This document shows, piece after piece, positions 19,483-27,953 of a DNA stretch of 40,783 nt. The stretch is from Methylococcaceae bacterium (GTDB lineage Bacteria > Pseudomonadota > Gammaproteobacteria > Methylococcales > Methylomonadaceae). The stretch's first letter is position 1. Every line of letters begins with the position of its first letter. The notes below the pieces were generated by a model that was given only the letters and a program-made list of their open reading frames with translations, was not told the origin of the DNA and did no database searches. A program made the position numbers and the translations under genes. The stretch spans positions 1-40,783 of the forward strand of contig CANNLO010000007.1 of the NCBI GenBank assembly GCA_947505055.1, in the 5' to 3' direction.

Positions 19483-20283
19483 TTATTTATTTTTTAGAGC
19501 CAGCTTGGCCTGATCCCATAACGCATCAAGCTCGGCCAGTTCGCAGTCTTTGAGATTCAGACCTGAGACTTCAAGCTGTTGTTCAATATGTTGAAAGCGC
19601 CTGGAGAATTTTTTGGTACTTTCTTTCAGTGCAACTTCGGCATTGACGTTTAAATGCCGAGCCAAATTAACGGTGACCAACAATAAATCACCAATTTCCT
19701 CCTGGATATGCGCCTGATCTCCCGACTGCCAGGCTTCCTTAACCTCATCCAGCTCTTCAAGCACCTTATCAAAAACCGGCAAAACAGTTGGCCAGTCAAA
19801 ACCATGATTAGCGGCGCGATCCTGAATTTTTTCACATTCAATCAAGGCAGGAAGATTACGGGCCACGCCCGATAAAACACTTTCGGGTTCCGCAGATTTA
19901 TTTTTCTTTTGGCGTTCAAGCGCTTTTTCCTGTTCCCAGGCCTGATGCCGCTCCGCATCAGTTTCAAAAACGGCATCAGAAAAAACATGCGGGTGGCGGC
20001 GCACCAATTTGTCGCAAATGCCTTCCGAAACCTGCTCAAAAGTAAAATGGCCACGTTCTTCGGCAATTTGGGAATGAAAAACGACTTGTAACAATAAGTC
20101 GCCCAATTCTGAGCGCAAATCATCCAGATCGTTACGTTCAATGGCATCCACAACTTCGTAAGCTTCTTCAATCAGATAAGGAATCAAACTGGTGAAGTCC
20201 TGCTTCAGATCCCAGGCACAGCCATCTTCAGGCTGTCGCAGACGAGCCATAAGGGCCAAAAGATTTTGTGTGTTTTTTAACAT
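19483..20283 (-). CDS. mazG: Nucleoside triphosphate pyrophosphohydrolase MazG
   Basis: House-cleaning enzyme that hydrolyses NTPs and dNTPs to monophosphates and PPi. The 266-residue protein has two MazG repeats. The first carries LRQPEDGCAWDLKQDFTSLIPYLIEEAYEV with the metal-binding EExxE and ELGDLLLQVVFHSQ (about 15-75), the VRRHPHVF segment (about 97-104); the second carries ELDEVKEAWQSGD and EEIGDLLLVTVNLARHLNVNAE (about 175-215). Length and domain order match E. coli MazG. No mazEF toxin pair or relA is next to it. The 189-bp gap upstream holds the inverted-repeat element. Confidence 0.97.
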   Translation of the reverse strand: MLKNTQNLLALMARLRQPEDGCAWDLKQDFTSLIPYLIEEAYEVVDAIERNDLDDLRSELGDLLLQVVFHSQIAEERGHFTFEQVSEGICDKLVRRHPHVFSDAVFETDAERHQAWEQEKALERQKKNKSAEPESVLSGVARNLPALIECEKIQDRAANHGFDWPTVLPVFDKVLEELDEVKEAWQSGDQAHIQEEIGDLLLVTVNLARHLNVNAEVALKESTKKFSRRFQHIEQQLEVSGLNLKDCELAELDALWDQAKLALKNK

Positions 20284-20337
20284 GAAGGGTTGCTGGTGTT
20301 GAAGTTATCAAAGAATTCTAAAAACGGCCATTAATTG

Positions 20338-20450
20338 ACGAAAGACACTTAAAAAATCAATGTGCTGGAGAAGCTCTACCTCCACACTTTGTGTAACAGC
20401 TTACACATTGCTATCTAGTTGAAAATTTTCGTGCTATTAGTGTCTTTCGT
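20338..20450. mobile_element. 113-bp MITE-like element with 12-bp terminal inverted repeats
   Basis: ACGAAAGACACT (20338-20349) and AGTGTCTTTCGT (20439-20450) are perfect inverted repeats. Inside are TGTGTAA/TTACACA (20390-20396 and 20401-20407, loop CAGC) and an imperfect GTG-GGAG/CTCC-CAC hairpin (about 20362-20387). No coding frame is present. It occupies the gap between the sugar kinase stop and the mazG start. It could be a MITE or a structured intergenic RNA; a target-site duplication is not clear (flanks TTG and AAA differ), and no transposase is nearby. Confidence 0.5.
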
Positions 20451-20472
20451 AAACTAAATTTTGCTTGAAACG

Positions 20473-21405
20473 CTAAAACGATGATCCAAAATTTTCTCGG
20501 TAGCGCTCTTTAAAACTATCCATATCAAACGAATGATTCTGGGTACCGTTATTTTCGATTTTAATAGCGCCCATTAATGAAGCGACTCTGCCCGTCACTT
20601 CCCAACCCAAATCATTCATCAGTCCGTACAGCAGACCTGCCCGATAGGCATCGCCACAACCGGTTGGATCAAGAATAGCTTTGGGACTTGCAGCAGGAAT
20701 ACTGATACATTTGCCTTGACTGTATATTTGAGAGCCCTGGCCGCCCAAAGTAATGATCAGCGCTTCAACATGCTCGGCCATTTGCTCCAAAGTCAAACCG
20801 GTACGTTCCTGCATCAGTTCGGACTCATAGTCATTTAAAGTCATCCAGGTAGCCTGATCCAGCAATTTAAGCAACTCTTCGCCATTAAACATGGGCATGC
20901 CTTGGCCCGGATCAAAAATAAAAGGAATGTCCAGTTCCGCGAACTGCTCGGCATGCAATTGCATCCCTTCTTTGCCATCAGGTGACACAATACCAATGCT
21001 AATATTTCTATCAGTAGGCACTGAATTCAAATGCGAAGAATTCATTGCACCTGGATGAAAGGCAGTAATCTGGTTAGCCTCTTCATCGGTGGTGATATAG
21101 GCTTGCCCGGTATAATGATTGTCCAGAATCCGGATAAATTCACTGGACAACTGGTTTTGCGCCATCCATTGGGCGTAAGGTTCAAAATCATGCCCTACGG
21201 TAGCCATGGTTAATGGCTCTTCGCCGAGTAATTGCAGATTATAAGCAATGTTACCCGCACAACCACCGTATTCACGACGCAGGATCGGCACCAGAAAAGA
21301 TACATTCAGGATGTGAATTTTTTCAGGCAATATATGATGTTTAAATTTATCATGAAAAACCATGATAGTGTCGTAAGCCATAGACCCACAGATTAATGCG
21401 CTCAT
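20473..21405 (-). CDS. PfkB-family carbohydrate/nucleoside kinase
   Basis: A ribokinase-fold kinase of 310 residues; the exact substrate cannot be assigned (adenosine, sugar or sugar phosphate). ATG 21405 is chosen because AGAGGA lies 6 nt upstream; a longer frame to 21504 overlaps dgkA and lacks a family N-terminus. Motifs: N-terminal ALICGSMAYDTIM, the PfkB signature 1 region REYGGCAGNIAYNLQLLG (about 50-67), the conserved NDYESELM segment, and the C-terminal signature DPTGCGDAYRAGLL with the catalytic Asp (about 260-273). The Cys in TGCGD replaces the usual Ala. It lies upstream of mazG on the same strand. Confidence 0.88.
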   Translation of the reverse strand: MSALICGSMAYDTIMVFHDKFKHHILPEKIHILNVSFLVPILRREYGGCAGNIAYNLQLLGEEPLTMATVGHDFEPYAQWMAQNQLSSEFIRILDNHYTGQAYITTDEEANQITAFHPGAMNSSHLNSVPTDRNISIGIVSPDGKEGMQLHAEQFAELDIPFIFDPGQGMPMFNGEELLKLLDQATWMTLNDYESELMQERTGLTLEQMAEHVEALIITLGGQGSQIYSQGKCISIPAASPKAILDPTGCGDAYRAGLLYGLMNDLGWEVTGRVASLMGAIKIENNGTQNHSFDMDSFKERYRENFGSSF

Positions 21406-21467
21406 TGTGTTCCTCTTTATCGCCAAGTTTGGTGAATAGATCGCACGACTGCCGGTAGCAGTTGCGG

Positions 21468-21827
21468 CTAAAGTAAAATTAATGTCCAGGTAACTGCAGC
21501 CCAAGCCAGTGACATCATAACGGCTGCCGAACCGATATCTTTGGCACGCCCTGATAATTCGTGATGCTCAAGTCCCACTCTATCAACCACCGCTTCTACC
21601 GCAGTGTTTAACAGCTCAACCAGCATTACTAAAACCACACTGCCAATCAACAGCAACTTTTCAATCGGGGTTTCCCCTAACCAGATTGCAATGGGTGTGC
21701 TTATAATAAAAAGGATGACTTCCTGTCTGAAAGCTTCTTCGTGTGTCCAGGTTGCTTTAAACCCGGCGATAGAAAAAAAACACGCGTTAATTAGGCGCTT
21801 TAGGCCTTTTGCATTTGGATTTGCCAT
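21468..21827 (-). CDS. dgkA: Diacylglycerol kinase DgkA
   Basis: Small inner-membrane kinase that phosphorylates diacylglycerol from phospholipid turnover back to phosphatidic acid. 119 residues with three membrane helices (about 30-48, 55-72, 97-117). Family motifs: GLKRLINACFFSIAGFKATWTHEEAFRQE with the active-site Glu, then ELLNTAVEAVVDRVGLEHHELSGRAKDIGSAAV, which holds the catalytic and metal-binding residues. The ATG at 21827 fits the length of E. coli DgkA. Confidence 0.95.
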   Translation of the reverse strand: MANPNAKGLKRLINACFFSIAGFKATWTHEEAFRQEVILFIISTPIAIWLGETPIEKLLLIGSVVLVMLVELLNTAVEAVVDRVGLEHHELSGRAKDIGSAAVMMSLAWAAVTWTLILL

Positions 21828-21909
21828 TGTTATTAAGTTTTAAGATTCAAAAGTGAAAGACGAAAGTAATTTAGTGTAACTTATTTGCCATTTTATCTTT
21901 AAGCGAATG

Positions 21910-22293
21910 TCATTGCTCAATCATTAGCTGGTAGTCATCCGCATCCATCAGCTCGTCGAGTTCAGACGGGTTATCCATTTTTATACAAAACAGCCAGGTT
22001 CCATAAGCATCATCATTAACCAGTTCAGGTTGATCCAGCAGGTCTTCATTGACCGCTACCACTTCACCACTGACCGGACTAAATAAATCGGATGCTGTTT
22101 TAACCGATTCGACCACGGCACACTGTTGTTGCGCCGTAAATAGACTTCCAACTTCCGGCAATTCAATAAAAACCAAATCCCCCAATTCTTCTTGAGCAAA
22201 ATCAGTTATGCCGACACGAACAATATCATCGCCTTCCATTTGTACCCATTCGTGAGTTTTTGCGTACTTCAGGTTATCAGGTAGTTCGCTCAT
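21910..22293 (-). CDS. gcvH: Glycine cleavage system H protein
   Basis: Lipoylated carrier that shuttles the aminomethyl group between the P, T and L proteins. The 127 residues start with LPDNLKYAKTHEWVQMEGDDIVRVGITDFAQ, contain the lipoylation site VESVKTASDL (Lys at about 63) and end with the C-terminal DELMDADDYQLMIEQ helix. Here gcvH stands alone: gcvT and gcvP are not in the window and no glycine riboswitch was found upstream. In such genomes the partner proteins are encoded elsewhere. Confidence 0.97.
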   Translation of the reverse strand: MSELPDNLKYAKTHEWVQMEGDDIVRVGITDFAQEELGDLVFIELPEVGSLFTAQQQCAVVESVKTASDLFSPVSGEVVAVNEDLLDQPELVNDDAYGTWLFCIKMDNPSELDELMDADDYQLMIEQ

Positions 22294-22521
22294 TAAAATC
22301 TCCCAATTATGATAATTATTTTATTTACGTGGCAACTGCTCCTCCGTTGCTTTAACTTCTGCATAAGCCACATAACTGAAGTCAATGCAGACATTGCAGG
22401 CGCAAATATCTGTCAATACTGTTGAAGGATAACGCGCAATTTTTTAAAAACAACAAAAAAATGCATTTGAGAATGGAAATCTTATAACATAAACAAATTA
22501 ATACACTTCTTTTCTGAACCA

Positions 22522-23520
22522 ATGAATGTTCTCGTAATAGCCGTTTTTTTTATATTTTCTGTTACTTTCGTTTCTGCAGACGAGGATGATAAGTCAACTG
22601 CACCGCCTTCAGGCTTAGCCGACTCGGAAACTATTTATCTGTCCGGTAAAGCCCAGTCATTATCGGGTTTACAGACAAAAAAACTGACGACTGTTAGTCA
22701 TCAGGCCGAATTTACCGCTTACGCGAAAGCCATCAATATACAGCCTTTATTCGAATTACGACGCCGTTATTTACTTGCCTTGACCGAGCAGAACGGTGCC
22801 GTGGCAAGATTCAAGCAGGCCGAGCAAAGCATTAAACGTCAACAAGATCTGTTTCGTGACGGTGCAACTTCGAAACGAAATTTACAGCTACAGCAAGCAC
22901 AATGGCAAACCGATAAGGCACAACTTGATGCAATTGGCCTGCAGGGTAAGGCAATTATTGAAGAATCTCGTTTGGTTTGGGGTAAAAAATTGACTGAGTG
23001 GGCATTATCAATGGATTCCAATTTATTGGGAGCCTTTTTATCGGGCCAAAAAACCTTATTGCAAGTTACCTTGCCTGCAAACAAGCAACTGGCAAATACT
23101 ATTAAACATATTGAAGTTGATGCAACCGGTAATCGTAGCATTGCCATTCCAGCAGAGCTGGTTTCAGCGGCTTTGCAAACAGATAGTACAGCACAGGGCG
23201 AAAGTTATTTTTTTCAGGCTGACGGCAGTCACATAAGATTCGGCATGCGTGTTGTGGCCTGGATCCCTGATCAAAACGAAGAACAATCCGGCGTTATTAT
23301 TCCAAAATCCGCTTTAATCTGGCATCTGGATCAGGCTTTTGTGTACGTTAAAACCGCAGCCGAACAGTTCAGCCGACGAAATATAGAGTATTTTTCACCG
23401 GTAAGTGAAGGTTATTTTGTAAATAAAGGACTTAGTACAGGTGAATTACTGGTTACGACGGGCGGGCAGATGTTATTGTCTGAAGAATTTAAAGTTCAAA
23501 TTCCAAGTGAGGCTGAGTAA
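22522..23520 (+). CDS. RND-type efflux periplasmic adaptor (HlyD/MFP family), no pump adjacent
   Basis: A 332-residue secreted protein of the membrane-fusion family. Residues 1-19 are a signal peptide (hydrophobic, ending FVSA). A first lipoyl/barrel half (about 35-75) leads into a helical hairpin (about 78-155: RRRYLLALTEQNGAVARFKQ, DLFRDGATSKRNLQLQQAQW) that would contact an outer-membrane channel; the beta-barrel half follows, with RFGMRVVAWIPDQ, the family motif SGVIIPKSALIWHLDQAFVYV (about 250-270) and a C-terminal membrane-proximal domain. No Met/His cluster suggests metal binding. No RND pump or TolC gene flanks it; zwf follows 146 bp later. Partner and substrate are unknown. Confidence 0.8.
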   Translation: MNVLVIAVFFIFSVTFVSADEDDKSTAPPSGLADSETIYLSGKAQSLSGLQTKKLTTVSHQAEFTAYAKAINIQPLFELRRRYLLALTEQNGAVARFKQAEQSIKRQQDLFRDGATSKRNLQLQQAQWQTDKAQLDAIGLQGKAIIEESRLVWGKKLTEWALSMDSNLLGAFLSGQKTLLQVTLPANKQLANTIKHIEVDATGNRSIAIPAELVSAALQTDSTAQGESYFFQADGSHIRFGMRVVAWIPDQNEEQSGVIIPKSALIWHLDQAFVYVKTAAEQFSRRNIEYFSPVSEGYFVNKGLSTGELLVTTGGQMLLSEEFKVQIPSEAE

Positions 23521-23666
23521 TTTTAATCACCTGAATTGGAGCGATTACTGGCCAAACCAAGCATCCGGAACTGCATCTTAAGGCAAATTCTGCGATAATG
23601 GATATAACAAAGTACTAAATTCGCTGTACTCATGTCGACTATAACCATTTATTCAACAATGCTGCT

Positions 23667-25136
23667 ATGAACGAAGAAACAACATTTAAACCTTGTGACC
23701 TGGTTATCTTTGGAGCTTTAGGCGACTTATCCCGTCGCAAGCTTCTTATTTCGCTGTATCGTCTTGAAATGGCCAGCTTAATTGAACCGGATACCCGCAT
23801 TATAGGCATAGACCGCTTCGAGGGTAGTAATGAAGAATTTATAGAAACTATCCATAAAAGTTTACATGAATTTTTAAATGAAAAGCTGGACGAACAGACA
23901 TGGCTAAAATTCTCCGCCCGGTTTTCTTATCTTAAAATAGATTTAACGCAACTCGATGAATATCAGATTTTAAATACCGTCATTGATGGTAAATCCAGAG
24001 TTATGGTGAATTATTTTGCCGTTGCGCCTTTTTTGTTTACCAATATTTGTCAGGGATTAGCCCAGTGCGGTGTTTTGAACGAAGAATCACGCATGGTAAT
24101 GGAAAAGCCGATTGGCCATGACCTGAAGTCATCAAAAGCCATTAATGATTCGGTTGCAGAGGTTTTTACCGAGAAACAGTCTTACCGGATTGATCATTAT
24201 CTGGGCAAAGAAACCGTACTTAATTTATTGGCCTTACGTTTTGCCAATTCAATTTTTACCACTAACTGGAATCACAATACCATTGATCATATCCAGATTA
24301 CCGTCGCTGAAGAAGTAGGCATTGAAGGTCGTTGGGAATATTTCGACAAAACAGGGCAATTGCGCGATATGTTGCAAAATCATTTATTGCAAATCCTGAC
24401 CTTTGTCGCCATGGAACCACCGGTTAATCTTGAAGCGCAAAGCATTCACAATGAAAAGATAAAAGTACTTGCAGCATTAAGACCCATTACCATAGAAAAT
24501 GTAGAACGGAAAACCGTTCGTGGACTCTACACCTCTGGTGAAATCAAAGGCAATCAGGTGCCCGGCTATCTTGAAGAAGAAGGCGCCAATACTGAAAGCA
24601 CCACCGAAAGTTTTGTTGCCTTGCGCGTCGATATTGATAACTGGCGTTGGGCGGGCGTACCTTTTTACTTGCGTACCGGCAAACGAATGACCTACAAACG
24701 CACTGAAATCGTTGTTAACTTCAAGCAATTACCGCATAACATCTTCAAGGAAAGCTTTGCCGAGTTGCCGTCAAATAAATTGATCATTCACTTACAACCC
24801 AATGAAGGCGTTGAAATTCAGATTCTAAACAAGATTCCGGGTATTGATGAAAATATCAAGTTACAAAAAACCAAACTGGATTTAAGTTTTTTTGATACTT
24901 TTAAAAACAGCAAGATTTTTGGTGGCTATGAAAAATTAGTGCTGGAAGCCATGCGCGGCAACCCGACCCTGTTTCTGAGTCGTGAGGAGATTGAACAAGC
25001 CTGGACCTGGGTTGATTCAATTCAGGATGCCTGGGCACATCTTGATGCCGCGCCAAAACCCTATCCAGCCGGCACTTGGGGCCCCGCTGATGCCGACGAG
25101 TTAATTACCAGAGATCAAAGAGCCTGGGAAGAGTGA
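23667..25136 (+). CDS. zwf: Glucose-6-phosphate 1-dehydrogenase
   Basis: Oxidises glucose 6-phosphate to 6-phosphogluconolactone, feeding the Entner-Doudoroff and pentose phosphate routes. The 489 residues show the nucleotide fold FGALGDLSRRKL (about 15-26), the MEKPIGHD segment, the active-site motif RIDHYLGKE (about 174-182) with catalytic residues, and downstream QLRDMLQNHLLQILTFVAMEPP, VPFYLRTGKRM and the C-terminal WTWVDSIQDAW. Full length for the family. It heads zwf-edd-eda; no 6-phosphogluconolactonase gene is in the run. NADP versus NAD preference cannot be settled by eye. Confidence 0.98.
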   Translation: MNEETTFKPCDLVIFGALGDLSRRKLLISLYRLEMASLIEPDTRIIGIDRFEGSNEEFIETIHKSLHEFLNEKLDEQTWLKFSARFSYLKIDLTQLDEYQILNTVIDGKSRVMVNYFAVAPFLFTNICQGLAQCGVLNEESRMVMEKPIGHDLKSSKAINDSVAEVFTEKQSYRIDHYLGKETVLNLLALRFANSIFTTNWNHNTIDHIQITVAEEVGIEGRWEYFDKTGQLRDMLQNHLLQILTFVAMEPPVNLEAQSIHNEKIKVLAALRPITIENVERKTVRGLYTSGEIKGNQVPGYLEEEGANTESTTESFVALRVDIDNWRWAGVPFYLRTGKRMTYKRTEIVVNFKQLPHNIFKESFAELPSNKLIIHLQPNEGVEIQILNKIPGIDENIKLQKTKLDLSFFDTFKNSKIFGGYEKLVLEAMRGNPTLFLSREEIEQAWTWVDSIQDAWAHLDAAPKPYPAGTWGPADADELITRDQRAWEE

Positions 25137-25220
25137 TAGAAGTACGTAGCATAATCCAGCCGTGATAAAATTTTGCTAACTTTGAATCTGTTCTTTGAAT
25201 AACCTTAATTAGGAATAAAC

Positions 25221-27041
25221 ATGCATCCCGTAATTGAAAAAGTGACTCAGGATATTATTGAGCGTAGCCATCCAACTCGCTCTGCTTATCTAGCTTATAT
25301 TGATGGTATCGCTAAAAAAGGCCCAGTTCGTTCGGGCATGGGCTGCGGTAATTTGGCTCATGGCTTTGCCGCCTGTAGCGCGACCGAAAAAGCCGATCTA
25401 ACCGGCAATCAAAAAGCGAATATTGCCATTATCACTGCTTACAATGATATGTTGTCGGCGCATCAACCTTATAAAGATGCACCCGACTTAATCAAAGCCG
25501 CAATTAGGGCAGCCGGTGGCGTCGCTCAAGTTGCCGGTGGCGTTCCAGCCATGTGTGATGGCATTACCCAGGGTCAGCCTGGTATGGAGCTATCCTTATT
25601 TAGCCGTGACTTGATCGCCATGGCTACGGCGGTCGGCATGAGCCACAATATGTTTGACGGTGCCTTGTATCTGGGTGTTTGTGACAAAATTGTGCCCGGT
25701 TTACTCATTGGTGCGTTAAGTTTTGGTCACTTGCCAACCATTTTCATTCCTGCAGGCCCCATGCCCAGCGGCTTGACTAACAAGGAAAAAGCCCGTGCCC
25801 GTCAGGCTTACGCGACAGGTCAAATTGGCCGTAAAGAACTACTCGAAGCCGAGTCAGCGTCATACCACAGCCCCGGCACCTGTACCTTTTACGGCACGGC
25901 AAACAGTAACCAAATGATGATGGAAATTATGGGCTTGCATTTGCCAGGCAGCTCTTTCGTCAATCCTTACACACCGTTACGCGATGAATTAACCCAGGCT
26001 GCAGCGAGACAGGTTTTAAAATTTACCGCATTGGGCGACGATTACCGCCCCATTGCTCATAAGGTTTCCGAAAAAGCTATCGTCAATGCTGTCATCGGCT
26101 TGTTGGCAACCGGGGGCTCGACCAACCATACCATGCACTTAATCGCTATTGCCCGCGCTTCCGGTATCGTTCTTAACTGGGATGATTTTGACAATTTGTC
26201 CAAAGCGGTGCCTTTAATCGCAAAAATCTATCCCAATGGCCCCGCTGATGTAAATCACTTTCAAGCTGCCGGTGGTATGGGCGTATTAATTGCCGAACTA
26301 TTGAGAAATGGTTTGCTGCATGAAGATATTATTACTGTGGCAGATGAGCGCGGCATGAACAACTATTGCCAGGAACCCAAACTGATAGACGATAAATTGA
26401 TTTGGGAACCAGTTCCCTATGCTTCTCTGGACAACGAAGTGCTTGGCACCGTTGAAAAACCCTTTGCGACTGGCGGCGGTTTACATGTGATGCATGGCAA
26501 TTTGGGTCGTGGCATTTCCAAATTGTCTGCCGTATCCGAAGATCACCAGATCGTTGAAGCGCCTGCCATTGTGTTTGATGATCAGGAAGATATGCTTGCC
26601 GCTTTTAAACGCGGCGAACTCGAAAAAGATTTTGTCGCTGTTATTCGCTTTCAGGGACCTCGTTCAAATGGAATGCCGGAACTGCATAAATTAACACCGC
26701 CACTTGGCGTACTTCAAGACAAAGGCTTCAAAGTGGCTCTGGTAACTGACGGACGTATGTCAGGCGCTTCAGGCAAAGTACCATCAGTGATTCATCTATG
26801 TCCCGAATGTGAATCCGGTGGTCCGCTAGCGAAAGTACTTAGTGGCGATATTATTTCCATGAACCTGCAAACTGGCAATATCAATGTCTTGATTGACGAT
26901 GCTGAATTTAATGCACGAATTCCAGTGCCTAACTCGGCTAAAAACCACCATTATGGCATGGGCCGCGAGATGTTTGGTGGCTTCCGTCTGGGTGCGTCCT
27001 CCGCAGAAACAGGCGCATCTAATCTGTTTCTTGTCGATTAA
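25221..27041 (+). CDS. edd: Phosphogluconate dehydratase (Entner-Doudoroff)
   Basis: 4Fe-4S dehydratase turning 6-phosphogluconate into 2-keto-3-deoxy-6-phosphogluconate (KDPG). The 606-residue protein has ILVD/EDD hallmarks: [16 protein letters not shown], the cluster-region [19 protein letters not shown] (about 109-127), [40 protein letters not shown] with a further Cys ligand, [10 protein letters not shown], and the late [18 protein letters not shown]. Size separates it from dihydroxyacid dehydratase and matches Edd. AGGA precedes the ATG. eda starts 31 nt after the stop. Confidence 0.98.
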   Translation: MHPVIEKVTQDIIERSHPTRSAYLAYIDGIAKKGPVRSGMGCGNLAHGFAACSATEKADLTGNQKANIAIITAYNDMLSAHQPYKDAPDLIKAAIRAAGGVAQVAGGVPAMCDGITQGQPGMELSLFSRDLIAMATAVGMSHNMFDGALYLGVCDKIVPGLLIGALSFGHLPTIFIPAGPMPSGLTNKEKARARQAYATGQIGRKELLEAESASYHSPGTCTFYGTANSNQMMMEIMGLHLPGSSFVNPYTPLRDELTQAAARQVLKFTALGDDYRPIAHKVSEKAIVNAVIGLLATGGSTNHTMHLIAIARASGIVLNWDDFDNLSKAVPLIAKIYPNGPADVNHFQAAGGMGVLIAELLRNGLLHEDIITVADERGMNNYCQEPKLIDDKLIWEPVPYASLDNEVLGTVEKPFATGGGLHVMHGNLGRGISKLSAVSEDHQIVEAPAIVFDDQEDMLAAFKRGELEKDFVAVIRFQGPRSNGMPELHKLTPPLGVLQDKGFKVALVTDGRMSGASGKVPSVIHLCPECESGGPLAKVLSGDIISMNLQTGNINVLIDDAEFNARIPVPNSAKNHHYGMGREMFGGFRLGASSAETGASNLFLVD

Positions 27042-27072
27042 CTTAAAATAATAATAATTACTGGATCTAACT

Positions 27073-27717
27073 ATGAACTTAAACAACTGGAAAATCCAAC
27101 CTAAAGACGTTTTAAATGCAGGCCCTGTGATGCCTGTTATGGTCATTCAAGATCTTGAAGATGCCGTACCTCTGGCTAAAGCCTTGGTTGCAGGTGGTAT
27201 TAAAGTGTTGGAAATAACCTTGCGCACTCCGATAGCACTGGAAGCAATCAGACTGATTAGCCAGCAAGTTGAAGGAGCAATCGTGGGTGCCGGCACTATT
27301 ACTACACCTGAACAACTAAAAGCCGCCGAAGAGGCAGGCGCGGTTTTTGCGATCAGCCCAGGCTTAACTCCCAAGCTTTTAGAAGCTGCCATAGCCGGAA
27401 ATATAGCGTTGATTCCTGGTATAGCGACCTTATCAGAGCTGATGATGGGTATGGAATATGGCCTGGATCATTTCAAATTCTTCCCGGCTGAAGCGGCAGG
27501 CGGCATCCCCATGCTTAAGTCAATTGCCGGACCTGTTCCTAATGTGACTTTTTGCCCGACTGGTGGTATTTCACCGGAAAACTATCATAGCTATTTGCAG
27601 TTAAGTAATGTCGCCTGTGTAGGCGGTTCATGGCTCGCGCCTGCTGATGTGGTGACATCAAAAAACTGGCATAAAGTGACTGAACTGGCAAAACAAGCCA
27701 TAGAAAGAGCATTCTGA
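27073..27717 (+). CDS. eda: KDPG aldolase
   Basis: Class I aldolase that cleaves KDPG into pyruvate and glyceraldehyde 3-phosphate. The 214-residue TIM barrel has the catalytic Glu in LEITLRTP (about 45-52), GAGTITTPEQL, the substrate loop FAISPGLTPKLLEAA, the Schiff-base Lys in FKFFPAEAAGG (about 135-145) and PTGGISPENYHSYL. All active-site positions are kept. It follows edd closely and should be cotranscribed with zwf-edd. A structured gap separates it from gltA. Confidence 0.98.
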   Translation: MNLNNWKIQPKDVLNAGPVMPVMVIQDLEDAVPLAKALVAGGIKVLEITLRTPIALEAIRLISQQVEGAIVGAGTITTPEQLKAAEEAGAVFAISPGLTPKLLEAAIAGNIALIPGIATLSELMMGMEYGLDHFKFFPAEAAGGIPMLKSIAGPVPNVTFCPTGGISPENYHSYLQLSNVACVGGSWLAPADVVTSKNWHKVTELAKQAIERAF

Positions 27718-27835
27718 GCTATTTCTTTTTAACGTCGTTATTCCATTCAACGGAGCTACACCAATGATGCGATTTATATGATAAGCCGCAAATTTGGCTT
27801 CGCTCGCATAAACGTCTTTTAAATACGATTTACCT

Positions 27836-27858
27836 GTTATTAATATCCTTTTAATAAC
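27836..27858 (+). promoter_or_regulatory. First hairpin of the gltA leader
   Basis: GTTATTAA (27836-27843) pairs perfectly with TTAATAAC (27851-27858) around a 7-nt loop. It is AT-rich and weak as RNA; as DNA it is a dyad that could be an operator. It lies 95 bp before the gltA start. A small AAGCC/GGCTT hairpin also occurs just upstream (about 27783-27800). Confidence 0.5.
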
Positions 27859-27875
27859 GTTAGGCGAAATCCAAG

Positions 27876-27908
27876 AATGAATATATCCGCAAGCCGGATA
27901 TATTCATT
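27876..27908 (+). promoter_or_regulatory. Perfect 14-bp inverted repeat upstream of gltA
   Basis: AATGAATATATCCG (27876-27889) and CGGATATATTCATT (27895-27908) flank CAAGC. The stem is perfect over 14 bp. It ends 45 bp before the gltA ATG. It may terminate the zwf-edd-eda transcript or act as an operator or leader structure for gltA; no U-run follows, so simple termination is not certain. Confidence 0.6.
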
Positions 27909-27953
27909 TAAGAAAATAGCCTTATCTACATTGTTTCAAAACCGAGAAAAAAC

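Noticed and set aside
21406..21504. N-terminal extension of the PfkB kinase
   Set aside because: Overlaps the end of dgkA, has no kinase-like residues, and a strong AGAGGA site precedes the ATG at 21405.
22294..22521. Glycine riboswitch upstream of gcvH
   Set aside because: The expected tandem aptamer core was not found in this 228-bp gap, which is AT-rich and unstructured by eye.
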